From contig JAUCBJ010000655.1 in NCBI GenBank assembly GCA_032718475.1, positions 1-32,169 on the forward strand: DNA of 32,169 bases. Reading direction: 5' to 3'. A program made the position numbers and the translations under genes. The notes beneath the pieces are model-generated. The model was given only the letters and a program-made list of their open reading frames with translations, searched no databases and was not told where the DNA came from. The DNA is from Nemertoderma westbladi (lineage: Eukaryota > Xenacoelomorpha > Nemertodermatida > Nemertodermatidae). Shown piece by piece: positions 20,193 to 29,435 of this stretch (within the stretch, counting starts at the first letter, position 1; every line of letters starts with the position of its first letter).

Positions 20193-23177
20193 TTACAGAA
20201 TTTCACAAGTGCTACTCTGTTTGGTACGCTCAGGTGACATCTGTTGACCGTGGGTGTCTGGACCCTGTGGGCCTCCAGGTTGGCCCCTTTGCGTCAGCAT
20301 GTTAAGTATTATCCTATCCGCCAGCGTCGGGTTGTTTGCGTGCAACATCTGTCTGTAAGTATCAGTCGGGATGTTTTCCTTACTATTTGTCTCAGCAGCC
20401 TCGAGTAATTTCTTCAATAGACCCATTTTATTCTCCATCGCTTTATGTCGCTTTTTCATAGCGGCTATTTGTAATTTTAACGAGACGATTCCGCTGTCTG
20501 AAGGCGGACTACCCCCGACGAAGCTGCGCCCTCTAGCGAGCATCTCGGTACGCATCAATTCGCGTGTGTTCTTCCCCGATACAGTGCCGGGATCCTTGTA
20601 CTTCCCCCAAACTTGTACGAGGATGTTTGAGGATGAAAGGTAATTGACGAGCTGACTGGTGCATGGGTTCATCTGAAACCGTCGCAGATGATCCCAATCG
20701 GGGTTCACCGTTCCCTTCACAGAGTGCGTCGTGGTAAACTCTTCCTCTAAGAAAAACTTATAACGACAAGAAACCTCGCGGTATTTATTAGGTAGCCCTC
20801 TTGCGCCTTGAACCAGAATGTAAAAATTAAGATTGGAACCGATGAGATCCTGAGTAGAATCCAGGAATAAATTTTCTGCTTCCGTCATTTCTCTACCATC
20901 AGGATGGGTCGGCATAATAGCGATGTTAAGTACGCCAATCTCTTTCCCTCTGACATCGGTGATATCCAACTGTTCCTGAGACTCTATTAAGTAGGCTAAA
21001 CTCTCCAGGTAGACACTCACACTCCCTATATGGACCTCAGTGTCGAGGGACTCAGTGAAGGGATCTCGCTCTTCTGGAACCTCCCAAGGCTGATTCTCCT
21101 GGAAGTTTTGATACATTTCCTGCATGAGGTATTTACGATTAATAAATTTATTTTTTGGCCAAACCCATTCAAGGTCGTTCACAAGATTTCTCATCTTCAC
21201 GCAGACTTCAGTCTTCCCGATTAGTTCCCCGCGAGCCTTTGGCGACACGATAACAACTTCGAACTTCACCTTCTTATCCAGCTCTTCACTAATAGCATTG
21301 GCCTCTTCCACAGCTGGTATCAACTCCATCATGCTTTCTTGTAGCAGTTTCTGGTCAAGGTTTCTCGCATCCAGATCGAATCCCGACTTCTTTGCAATCT
21401 CCGCCTGGGCCATGTCATAATTGACGAACTCCGTGAATTTCTTGGGATCTTCTTCATATTCTTTGGGATTCTGGAACATGTACAAGTGATTCGACCCGAA
21501 CATAACTCGATCGTTGTGATGCATTTCCACATGGTCCGAGATTGGAACTCCATTCACTAAGACTCTTGCGTTATTGTCCAGTTTGTTCAGAATGATGAGA
21601 TCGTGTCCCTCATTGACGCATTTTGCGTGATTGGCAACTATGTTCAAACCATTTAAGACGATTGTAGGGGCAGGGTCTGCATTCTTATTGCCAATACTAG
21701 ACTCACCTTCCTCTACCAATTGTATAATCATGCCAGAAAGTTGAGGATCGACATTAAGATTTGCTAAATGGGGGGTCGACTTTGCTGCCAATTTTACAGG
21801 ATCTTCTTCGACCTCAGTAACTTTCTCATCGAAATCCTCTGTCATGGTAGTCATCATTTGCGAGTTGATAAGAAGACTGGCTCTGACCTCTTCCTCGATC
21901 TTTTTACGAAGTTCAGTTTCGTCAAGTTCCGAGTAATCTTCGTCATCATCGGAATCTTCACCTCCTCCAGACGCCTTCTTGTGTTCCTGGAGCAGCGCGA
22001 TGGCGTCGCCTCCCTCTGCACTCAGCAACGCCATCAAACGGGCGTTTTCGGCGCGGAGCTCTCGTATCAACTTGTCTGTGGGGTTCTCGTTGATGACCGC
22101 TTTGGTTTTAATTTGTTTCGCGCGATCTGCGTAACGCAGTGTGGATAAAGTCTCATCGTAGTTTATATCCGCTGGAGAGATCGCCGCTATCATTATCGTC
22201 TTGCTGTTACCTCCCAACGCGTTCTTTAGTAGCTTTGTAAGAACCGAATCCCGGAAAGGAACCCTAACCCCACTCTTCCCTTTTGACTGCTCGGCTAATG
22301 CAGCGATCACATTTCCCAAGGAGGACAGCGATTGGTTGATAGCGGCACCTTCCTTCAACCTATCCCCGGTCGCGCCCGTGCTTTCGGCCCTTTCACTTCC
22401 CGCTAAATCAACCAGATTAATCGTGGAAGATTTAGCGCTTTCATTACCTTCTTCATCTTTGTTCTTCTGAATGAAGGTGACACCGACTATGGTGTGAGCC
22501 CTGGACGAAGTGGCGTTCATCTGCGTAGCCGCGATAGTGCGGTGTTTGGTTCCCTCCTCCATGTGCCGCTCGATGTCATTGAAGCTGCCAACAGGGGTGG
22601 TCTTCAACCCATCAGGGTAGAACCCCAACTGGGGGTGCTGTCTCACCTTCAAATTTCCCCCTTTTGTAGACAACAAATCGCGAACATTCTCGTTGTAAAT
22701 CTCCAGCATAGAGAATGTAACTTCGAACTGTCCACTACCTTCCTCCTGTTTCTTCTCCTGTATTCCTTGGAATAATTTCTCACACAGCATCGGCACTACT
22801 CCTCTATTCACCCCGTATCCGACAATGGAATAGGATTTACCCGAACCCGTTTGTCCGTAAGCAAATAACGTGGTATTGAAACCATTCCAAGCGTTGTTGA
22901 GAATTCCTTGACCTAAATCCTTAAAGACGGTTTTTTGATCGGCGTATTTTGAACTCGTGGGGTTCAAGTAACCAGAACTGTCCTCCTCGAATCCGTCATG
23001 AGACCAATATGAGAAATCGAAGGAGAACTTTTTAGGTTCTTCCTTTGAGTTGGGGTCTCTCAATTCGGTGGTGTTACCGCTCATTCGCACGATTAATTTG
23101 GCTTTGCGATCCTTTTCTCGCGAGTTAAACGGCCGTACTCGCACCGCTACTCTTACATTCTCAGAATCGTCTCCCAT
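20193..23177 (-). CDS. Kinesin-3 motor protein, KIF28/KLP-6-like
   Basis: This is an ATP-driven microtubule motor of 994 residues in one uninterrupted frame. The N-terminal motor domain (about 7-360) shows VRVAVRVRPF, the P-loop GQTGSGKS (108-115), switch I NATSSRAH (221-228) and switch II DLAGSE (257-262). An acidic linker follows (about 405-430), then a kinesin-3 FHA domain (about 478-570, GNKNADPAPTIVLNG then HNDRVMFGSNHLYMF). The tail includes a C2-like segment (NFYILVQGARGLP, about 770-880). Order and length fit the KIF28P/KLP-6 branch rather than long KIF1 proteins with a PH domain. Loop 12 has only SKGKSG, so the poly-lysine K-loop of KIF1A is missing. KLP-6 in C. elegans works in sensory cilia with polycystins; a ciliary role here is inference. 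The start follows an upstream AT-rich leader and no earlier in-frame motor sequence is missing. The absence of introns is notable, but the frame is intact. Confidence 0.92.
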   Translation of the reverse strand: MGDDSENVRVAVRVRPFNSREKDRKAKLIVRMSGNTTELRDPNSKEEPKKFSFDFSYWSHDGFEEDSSGYLNPTSSKYADQKTVFKDLGQGILNNAWNGFNTTLFAYGQTGSGKSYSIVGYGVNRGVVPMLCEKLFQGIQEKKQEEGSGQFEVTFSMLEIYNENVRDLLSTKGGNLKVRQHPQLGFYPDGLKTTPVGSFNDIERHMEEGTKHRTIAATQMNATSSRAHTIVGVTFIQKNKDEEGNESAKSSTINLVDLAGSERAESTGATGDRLKEGAAINQSLSSLGNVIAALAEQSKGKSGVRVPFRDSVLTKLLKNALGGNSKTIMIAAISPADINYDETLSTLRYADRAKQIKTKAVINENPTDKLIRELRAENARLMALLSAEGGDAIALLQEHKKASGGGEDSDDDEDYSELDETELRKKIEEEVRASLLINSQMMTTMTEDFDEKVTEVEEDPVKLAAKSTPHLANLNVDPQLSGMIIQLVEEGESSIGNKNADPAPTIVLNGLNIVANHAKCVNEGHDLIILNKLDNNARVLVNGVPISDHVEMHHNDRVMFGSNHLYMFQNPKEYEEDPKKFTEFVNYDMAQAEIAKKSGFDLDARNLDQKLLQESMMELIPAVEEANAISEELDKKVKFEVVIVSPKARGELIGKTEVCVKMRNLVNDLEWVWPKNKFINRKYLMQEMYQNFQENQPWEVPEERDPFTESLDTEVHIGSVSVYLESLAYLIESQEQLDITDVRGKEIGVLNIAIMPTHPDGREMTEAENLFLDSTQDLIGSNLNFYILVQGARGLPNKYREVSCRYKFFLEEEFTTTHSVKGTVNPDWDHLRRFQMNPCTSQLVNYLSSSNILVQVWGKYKDPGTVSGKNTRELMRTEMLARGRSFVGGSPPSDSGIVSLKLQIAAMKKRHKAMENKMGLLKKLLEAAETNSKENIPTDTYRQMLHANNPTLADRIILNMLTQRGQPGGPQGPDTHGQQMSPERTKQSSTCEIL

Positions 23178-25495
23178 AACGATGAATGAAATAGTTGGAA
23201 TGACAACCGTGAGTTTATTTTATAATAAAATTATCAGTATTGCAAATTGCAATTACTTTACAATGAACTTATACTAATTTTACTATTTCAAGTTCAAATT
23301 GTCATTGGCAATTAGTATTATTTATTGGACACGATTGCTGTATAGTTGGTCGCATGGCAACAATGGATGGAATCACGTTTGGCTATCATTTAGATATTAT
23401 TTTATTAGCCACTGCAATTAAGGTTTGCTTGCAGCGGCGTCTTTGGATGGAGAGCTAATTTACACGCAATGACGTATGGCATGGCATTCAAATGTTATGA
23501 CAGCAGTTAATAACAATGACTCATCCCTTATCCTCTGATGTTTAATTTAAAGTTAGTTATGTTTTGACATCATGTTCCTACCAATGAAGGTGATGTATTT
23601 GATATAATAATAATTATTGATTCATCAATGTTTAACTATGAATGCAAATAATATAAAAGTTCACTCCTTAAAAATTCAATCTTTTTCAAAGTTTATTTTG
23701 TTATGAAAAAAATGAATGATTATACATGATTTACATCATGCCGCACTTAGCAGCAGTACGGCTCCAATGATATTATTTCTCGAGCGCAACGAGGGCAATG
23801 GTGGAACGAGTGTGTCTAGATATAAAGAGCAACTTTTTGAACAATAATCTGTAAACCAATTGTAATTATTTAGTGTTTATTTTTTGTTATTCAGAAAGTC
23901 ATGAAATATTCGGAAATTAAAACTACAATAACGCAATACTTATATAACTTCTACCCAATATTCGTCATAAAGTTTCATACAACCAAGATACTTGAGTGTG
24001 TTGCGTTGCCAGGACAGCACTTACGTCGCTATGGACACACTAACAAACAAATTAGAGAAGCATTGTGTAATATAAAACGTATAATAATTAGATAAAGGAG
24101 GTAGTTTGTAGGTGGGAGTAGTTAGGTAGGTAGTTATGAATGAACATAACAATGCGAATGACGCACTTTAATAATAAAACTAATAAATACATCGTCAGTT
24201 GATTAAATCCTCAACACTTATTGATAGATAGGCCTATCGGACTCCCATTGTGTTCTTAAACTTGCCTCTCTATACCGCTCGATTGGTTTCTGGAATAAAA
24301 TTTCACTTTTTGTCCTGGTGGGAGAAAATAACTCCCTTTGAGATATATTGGTATGAACTTTATATATATATGATATTTTATTGGCGCAATGTGAATAATA
24401 CCAGGTTTTCATTTTTCGTTGATATTTTGTTGAAACTTTATATATGAAGAATTTGTATTTTTTCAAAAATTGTTTTGGTTGGAGTACTCAACGAATTTTG
24501 CATATCGTTACAGACTCGGAATAACCGCAACGCCACCAACCCTTCATGTGGTACTAGATTTCACTTATTGTTTCCAATTTCATGCCTCTCAATTAAAATG
24601 GTGTACTATATAACGTATTTACAACTAAACTGTAACGTATTATATAGTTATAATATCGGCCCAGAATGGATGTATTCCATGTGTTGTATGTAGGTAGTCC
24701 TAGGTAGGCGCAGGCGGTTCAGTCTTCTGGCCGTTTGAGACCGTTAGTTGACAATGTCGTATACAGTCGTACTGCACCGTACTGCACGTCGGTCCGACTG
24801 CACGAAGTGGAAGGCCCCTGACCCACACCTGTATATGGACCAATTTGAGTCTGTCTGTTTTCAGCTGGTATATTTCACCTAAGTTTAACCAATGTGAATA
24901 ATACCATGATTTTACATTAAATATTACATAAGGGCTGAATCATATTATAGATTATATTATATCATAGATAATCTATATTATGTTTAACTTTGGAATAATA
25001 AGCAACAATTTGGCTTCTGAGCTTCTGACTCCAAGAGTCTCACAAAAGGAGATTTAAAAATGCCCTTAGCACAAATATAATTGTTCACTGATGACTCACA
25101 GTCGCCTCACATAACCTAGAACCAGCGGAGTAGTACGTTGCAGTAATATTGGCATCACAATATTGATGAAAATACCTCTTAATCTTGGGTGTGATGAATT
25201 CGTAGATATATTTAGGTGAGGTTCATTTTAAACCAACAGGCTGTTGTTTAATTTCCACTTCAAAACAAATTCAATAAATGGTGGAACTTTTTACACTTTA
25301 ATATAAATCTTATGTCAATAAAGTAACTTATCAGTAATGAATATGAATGTACAGCAAAATAGTAGTACATTGACATTCACGCCATATGTTTGTTTATATG
25401 AGACCAATTTTCCTACTGCGTTGATAATCCCCGCATCATAAGTATACTACTACACCAAAGCCTTTGCTAGCAAATAAGAACGCTCCCGGTCAGTT
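23178..25495. other. AT-rich non-coding interval upstream of the kinesin
   Basis: This interval holds the presumed promoter of the reverse-strand kinesin gene and otherwise mostly unrecognised AT-rich sequence. A 17-bp block CAATGTGAATAATACCA occurs twice (24387-24403 and 24890-24906), so a diverged repeat is present. CGTACTGCAC is repeated tandemly near 24767-24790. A possible terminal exon on the minus strand (23747-23815) is listed separately. Confidence 0.45.
23747..23815 (-). other. Possible terminal exon of a small cysteine-rich protein
   Basis: On the minus strand an AG acceptor (ATATCTAG) is followed by 22 codons reading THSFHHCPRCAREI, then IISLEPYCC-like residues and TAA. AATAAA follows at 23697-23692, about 50 bases after the stop. 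The HxCPxC ending resembles the C-terminus of LITAF-type zinc-binding membrane proteins. I could not find the preceding LITAF exon, so this may be chance. Confidence 0.2.
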
Positions 25496-25569
25496 GTCTC
25501 TGTGGCGCAATCGGTTAGCGCGTTAGACTGTTAATCTAAAGGTTGGTGGTTCGAGCCCACCCAGGGACG
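25496..25569 (+). tRNA. tRNA-Asn (anticodon GTT)
   Basis: A 74-nt cloverleaf closes completely. The acceptor is GTCTCTG with CAGGGAC and the D arm contains GGCGCAATCGGTTAGCGC. The anticodon stem TTAGA/TCTAA holds loop CTGTTAA with GTT at 25530-25532, and the T arm is GGTGG-TTCGAGC-CCACC. The sequence is very close to the standard animal tRNA-Asn. The A box (TGGCGCAATCGG) and B box (GGTTCGAGCCC) are intact, so it is probably active. It has no intron and no encoded CCA, as expected for a nuclear gene. Confidence 0.97.
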
Positions 25570-25582
25570 GTAAATATTTTCC

Positions 25583-25590
25583 TTTTTTTT
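25583..25590 (+). terminator. RNA polymerase III terminator of tRNA-Asn
   Basis: A run of eight T lies 13 bases after the tRNA 3' end; a shorter T4 at 25577-25580 may also act. Confidence 0.85.
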
Positions 25591-25739
25591 GTAATAGTTA
25601 TTTTATTTATAATAATTGACTTAGTTCATTATTAAAAAAGACACAGCAAGAATTACAGTAATTAAGTATGGAATTATAACGTATATAGTTACAAAAACTG
25701 TATTGAAAAAATTAATCCATGTAGACACAATCATTTCAC

Positions 25740-26200
25740 TTAAGGGGGGGTGTTCACCCACAGTCATCAGAGTTTTTTCATCAGATTTTTTTTCTAATGT
25801 GTTTTCCGTTTTACAGTGATTCCTAATCTGAAATCAGTTTTTCGATAAGTTGTTTCGTTATCGAGTTATGGAAACTTTTGTAATTTTGGTGAGACACTGC
25901 ACACCACATTTGACACCAAAATGACCATCAAACACCCAAAAAGTTCAAAATATTTTGCCATTATCAGAATCAGCGCCAAAAAATAGCCTTTGGGTATCAA
26001 AACCGCAAAAGATGAAAATTTTTGAAAATTCTTCAAGGTGCATGCTTGTTCAGTTGTAAACAGGAGGAAATTTTAATGTCATTTTTCTCGAGTTACCTTT
26101 TTTGAGATACTTTCTCTATCTACTTTTTAACTACTAAACCGATTTTCGTTCTGTTTGCAGAATTATGTAGAGGAATATTCCTCGCAATGGAAAATATCCA
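25740..26200. repeat. Probable repeat-derived non-coding sequence
   Basis: No coding potential is seen. The phrase AACTACTAAACCGATTTTCG near 26128 resembles a motif I associate with invertebrate transposon flanks. The segment ends exactly where the LINE homology of the neighbouring reverse copy stops (about 26200), so it probably marks an insertion or deletion junction. Confidence 0.35.
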
Positions 26201-27950
26201 CCATGCTTATTCACTTCATGAGGCTGCCAAACCACAAGATTATGCACTGACTGCAATGTCCTGCAAAGCGGAGGCGACTTTGTTCAAGTGTCAAGCTTGG
26301 GGGAACCAATGAGACACCTCCAATGTTATATAGTGTCTGGTTGGAGATGTGTGCATTGTACTTGACACAATGAACCCGGCGTAGCATTCTTGTGAATGTG
26401 CCATAAAGAGATTTGGTGTCCTCAGCAGTTAGAACCCAGCATGGACTCCCATAGATGAGGAGTACTGGAACTACTGCTGCTCTAAATAATCGGACCTTAA
26501 TTTTCCGATTAATTCTCTTTGACTTCCGAATCTTGGAAAGCCTATTCAAGGCTGCCCATGCCTTTCCCTTACGTATTCGATGGTCCTCACCTGACTTCCG
26601 GATCCATGATCCCAGGTAACAGAAGTCGTCCACATGCTCAAGCTTACCATCCTTTAAGATTATGCTCATCCGGTCAGAGGCTTGCTAAGGAGTTTCAAAG
26701 TTAACTGTCAAAATTTGGTCTTTTTGGAGTTAATAAAAAGACCAACACTAGAAGCAGCCTGTTCTAATGAGCTGAGGAGCCGTTGGGCTCCGTCTAGTGA
26801 TTCTGAGAGTACTCCTAAGTCATCAGCAAAGTCTAGATCAGTTAGGTACTTGGAAGGATTTCCTCGACTTCTGGAGCCAGTAGGTAGAGTTACCATCACC
26901 CCATCATCATTATCTAAGGACATGCGTAGAACATAGTCAACTACAATTATGAACAAGTATGTCTCCTTAAAGGACTTCCCATAATACTTCAAATGGTTTT
27001 GAGCCACCTCACCATCAACAGTCGACACAAATGTTGTCGAACCATCGTATACTGATCTGATTGCTGCAATAATTTCATCAGGAATCCCATATAATGAAAG
27101 TATGCTGAATATACGTGAGCGTGAGACTGAATCAAAGGCATTCAAGAAGTCAACAAAGATAACAGCCAGATGCCTGTCTTTTTTTTGATAACTCTTCAAA
27201 AATCCTTCTAAGTGCCAAAATGGGCTCCATGGTCCCACAACCTTTACGGAACCCATTCTGATTTCCACAGAGCAGTCTCTCAATGGGATCCCTGATGCGA
27301 TTTAATAGAATTCTATTGTATAGCTTTGCAGCAATCGAGATCAATGAGATTCCCCGAAAAGAACCATAGAGTGTTAGGTTGCCCTTCTTGGGAACTGGCA
27401 CCAACTTATTTGTTTTCATTTCTTATGGGACTCTTGTTGTTCTGTACATGTCTACTATGATGGGATAGATGAGCTTTAAACACTCAGGCATTTTAAAGAC
27501 CTTCAGCCTTCACTTCTGCAAAGGAGATATCGCCAATGGGAATATCTGGGAGTACAGACTCAGACACTTTTACTTCTATAAAGTTATCAGGCAATACCCT
27601 GTCATTATTGAGGAGCTTTTCAAAGTGGGCCTTCCAACCATTGAGGCGATCGGCTGGTGATTCTACCGTAACCTTGGTGGTTGGTTGGCTTTTCCGCCCA
27701 GTAAGCAACTTGATCGATTTCCATGCCTGGGAATTCCAGGCATTTCCAGGCATTTCCATGCCTGGGATGATTGCCTGTTGTCGTCAGCATCATTGATGGC
27801 ATCAACTGTTGGTTTATTAGCTCCTGTAGATTAACAGAGTACTGCCTGTTCTGTTCAGGGACCTAGATGCAGCCTTAATTGCATTCTTGGCCGCTGTAGT
27901 CTGTTTGAGTCGGGACTCGTTCTGCGCCTTATAGAGGTCATTTCGGCACC
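26200..27950 (-). pseudogene. Decayed LINE reverse transcriptase, reverse copy
   Basis: This is a non-LTR retrotransposon ORF2 fragment, probably of the RTE-like group. On the minus strand, in order: a pre-RT linker (SRLKQTTAAKNAIKAASRSL, about 27900), then GRKSQPTTKV and WKAHFEKLLN (27600-27720). RT blocks follow: PVPKKGNLTLYGSFRGISLI (27400-27340), QNGFRKGCGT (about 27250), VDFLNAFDSVSR (27160-27120) and the catalytic LDFADD (about 26840). A C-terminal part with YLGSWI and MLRRVH lies at 26211-26669. It is broken: the RT frame shifts near 27180 in a T-rich run, again around 26680-26710, and small indels follow the DGEVAQ region. A local TGCCTGG repeat interrupts the linker near 27726-27770. 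No endonuclease domain is visible on the 5' side, so it is 5'-truncated as well. The RTE assignment rests on motif memory. Confidence 0.85.
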
Positions 27951-27956
27951 GTATGT

Positions 27957-28590
27957 TCAGCAAGCTTTCATTATATGGGATTCCTGATGAAATTATTGCA
28001 GCAATCAGATCAGTATACGATGGTTCGACAACATTTGTGTCTATTTATGCGCAGCCTTGAATAGGCTTTCCAGGATTTGGATGTCACATAGAATTAATCG
28101 GAAACTTAAAGGTCCGATTATTCAGAGCAGTAGTAGTTCCAGTACTCCTCTATGGGAGTCCATGCTGGGCTCTGACTGCTGAGGACACCAAATCTCTGGA
28201 TGGCACATTCACAAGAATGCTGCGCCGGGTTCATTATGTCAAGTACAATGAACACATCTCCAACCAGACACTATTTAACATTGGAGGTGTCTCATTGGTT
28301 CCCCCAAGTTTGACACAAGAACACAGCCGCCTCCGCTTTGTAGGACATAGCATTCGCCGTGAGGACCAGACAGTGCATAAGCTTGTGCTTTGGCAGTCTC
28401 ACGGAGTGAATAACATGGTGGACAGCCCATGAATTTCTTGAGACGCCTCTTAAAGAACACTGGCCTTGAAGATACGGATGATCTAGCAAATGTCATGGGT
28501 GATAAGTAGTTGTGGCGGCGCAATCGACAAGCCGGCACAGAATTCTTAAAAATGCAGCTGCAATGCAGCATGCCGATCCTAGTTGTAGTT
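27957..28590 (+). pseudogene. Internally deleted LINE copy, forward strand
   Basis: This copy points away from the reverse copy. It begins in the RT region (LYGIPDEIIAAIRSVYDGST, 27970-28045), then jumps directly to the C-terminal part (KVRLFRAVVVPVLLYGSPCW, 28110-28170, then MLRRVHYVKYN and NIGGVSLVPPSL). It is nearly identical to the matching parts of the reverse copy, yet lacks the catalytic FADD block through a deletion of several hundred bases at about 28050. It extends further 3' than the reverse copy, through LEDTDDLANVMGDK to about 28590. Frameshifts and stops make it non-functional. Confidence 0.85.
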
Positions 28591-28790
28591 AACTGGTAAA
28601 TCCCAAACCACCATTTGTTCAGCTCGAGTTTCTTTTTGCTTCGTTTGAATGATTATTTTTTTCCTGAGAAAACTATGACTGTTTGTATGGTGTGAGAGTA
28701 TGGCAGTTTTTCGGACAGAAAAACCAATTTCAGAATGTGTGACGGTGTAATTTTTTAAATAAAAAATTACATATTTCATCTTCACCTTAA

Positions 28791-29165
28791 TTAATTAATA
28801 ACTTGAAAATAAAACACAAAATATCCGGGCATATCGCGCGGATATTGCAGATGTCCGACATGATATCCGGATATTGGTAAATGTCGACGGGATATCAGAC
28901 AAGGTTTGGATATTTGTTTCGAACAAAAAAACACATTTACAATATTTAAATAATTCATATTATTTAAAATATCACTTTCAACGAGGTAATCGATTATATG
29001 ATCATATCGGTGGGAAGTTTTATAGATAATTCGACGTTTTTGTATTTGTATATGTGGAATGACTTGTTGTGCGTCAATCTCTAGCAAGCGATAGTTATTG
29101 GTCGGCGTTTGCCATGACGTCACTACGATCTTGTAGCCCTCAACTGCCAAGAGTTTCTCAACCAT
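28791..29165 (-). CDS. Hypothetical short ORF (124 codons)
   Basis: I do not recognise this protein. It starts MVEKLLAVEGYK at 29165. The first 70 residues are mixed and charged, with no signal peptide or membrane helix. The last part is translated from a degenerate triplicated sequence of about 30 bp (28821-28917), giving ISRRHLP / ISGYHVGHL / YPRDMPGYF-like repeats. Its start codon lies 62 bases from a divergent forward ORF. It could be a real first exon, a transposon remnant or chance; the repeat in its C-terminus argues for the latter two. Confidence 0.25.
   Translation of the reverse strand: MVEKLLAVEGYKIVVTSWQTPTNNYRLLEIDAQQVIPHIQIQKRRIIYKTSHRYDHIIDYLVESDILNNMNYLNIVNVFFCSKQISKPCLISRRHLPISGYHVGHLQYPRDMPGYFVFYFQVIN
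28821..28917. repeat. Degenerate 30-bp triplicate rich in GATATCC/GGATATT
   Basis: Three diverged units of about 30 bp each contain an ATATC core followed by GGATATT or a similar end: GGGCATATCGCGCGGATATT, GACATGATATCCGGATATTG and GACGGGATATCAGAC. Dyad symmetry inside the units (ATATCCGGATAT) suggests hairpin-forming or protein-binding repeats. Confidence 0.55.
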
Positions 29166-29227
29166 GTAAGACTACGTCACAACAAATACTTACTATAGAT
29201 GTTAATTAAGTCTTTGTTAAGGAAACG

Positions 29228-29407
29228 ATGGGACCACGAAATATTGAAGAATTGTTTAGTACAATTTCCGCACGTCTAAACCTCCTTACACTTTGCGATA
29301 CTGACATGCGGTCTAGATTAACATCGAAACTCTCGAGTACTGTTGGGTTGGACGCTATTAGATTTATTTGTACATTTATTTGCCAACCTCATCTCCATTT
29401 CGAATAG
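29228..29407 (+). CDS. Hypothetical 59-residue ORF
   Basis: An ATG in good context (GAAACGATGG) opens a frame starting MGPRNIEELFSTISARLN and ending QPHLHFE, TAG at 29405-29407. The composition is balanced, with a CTFICQ cysteine pair and no transmembrane helix. It is divergent from the ORF at 28791-29165 and its stop lies 24 bases from the stop of the convergent PDZ gene. I do not recognise it. It could be a first coding exon, but I see no convincing donor before the stop. Confidence 0.25.
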   Translation: MGPRNIEELFSTISARLNLLTLCDTDMRSRLTSKLSSTVGLDAIRFICTFICQPHLHFE

Positions 29408-29417
29408 GATTCGCCTA

Positions 29418-29435
29418 TTTATTGTGTAATTTATT
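29418..29435 (-). promoter_or_regulatory. Poly(A) signals of the PDZ scaffold gene
   Basis: On the minus strand one AATAAA (29435-29430) overlaps the TAA stop codon itself and a second (29423-29418) follows about 10 bases later. The 3' untranslated region would be only a few tens of bases, which also avoids overlap with the convergent forward ORF. Confidence 0.6.

Noticed and set aside
21768-22148. Forward frame of 126 codons opposite the kinesin
   Set aside because: It overlaps the kinesin linker and motor on the other strand and has no recognisable motif of its own. The kinesin frame carries every diagnostic motif.
20193-23177. Kinesin as a dead processed retrocopy
   Set aside because: The frame is intact over 994 codons with all nucleotide-binding motifs. 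No poly(A) remnant or target duplication was seen. Intron loss or a functional retrogene remain possible.
26211-26669. Independent host gene encoding a 152-residue protein
   Set aside because: The protein is the C-terminal part of the LINE ORF (YLGSWI, MLRRVH), nearly identical to the copy at 28110-28430.
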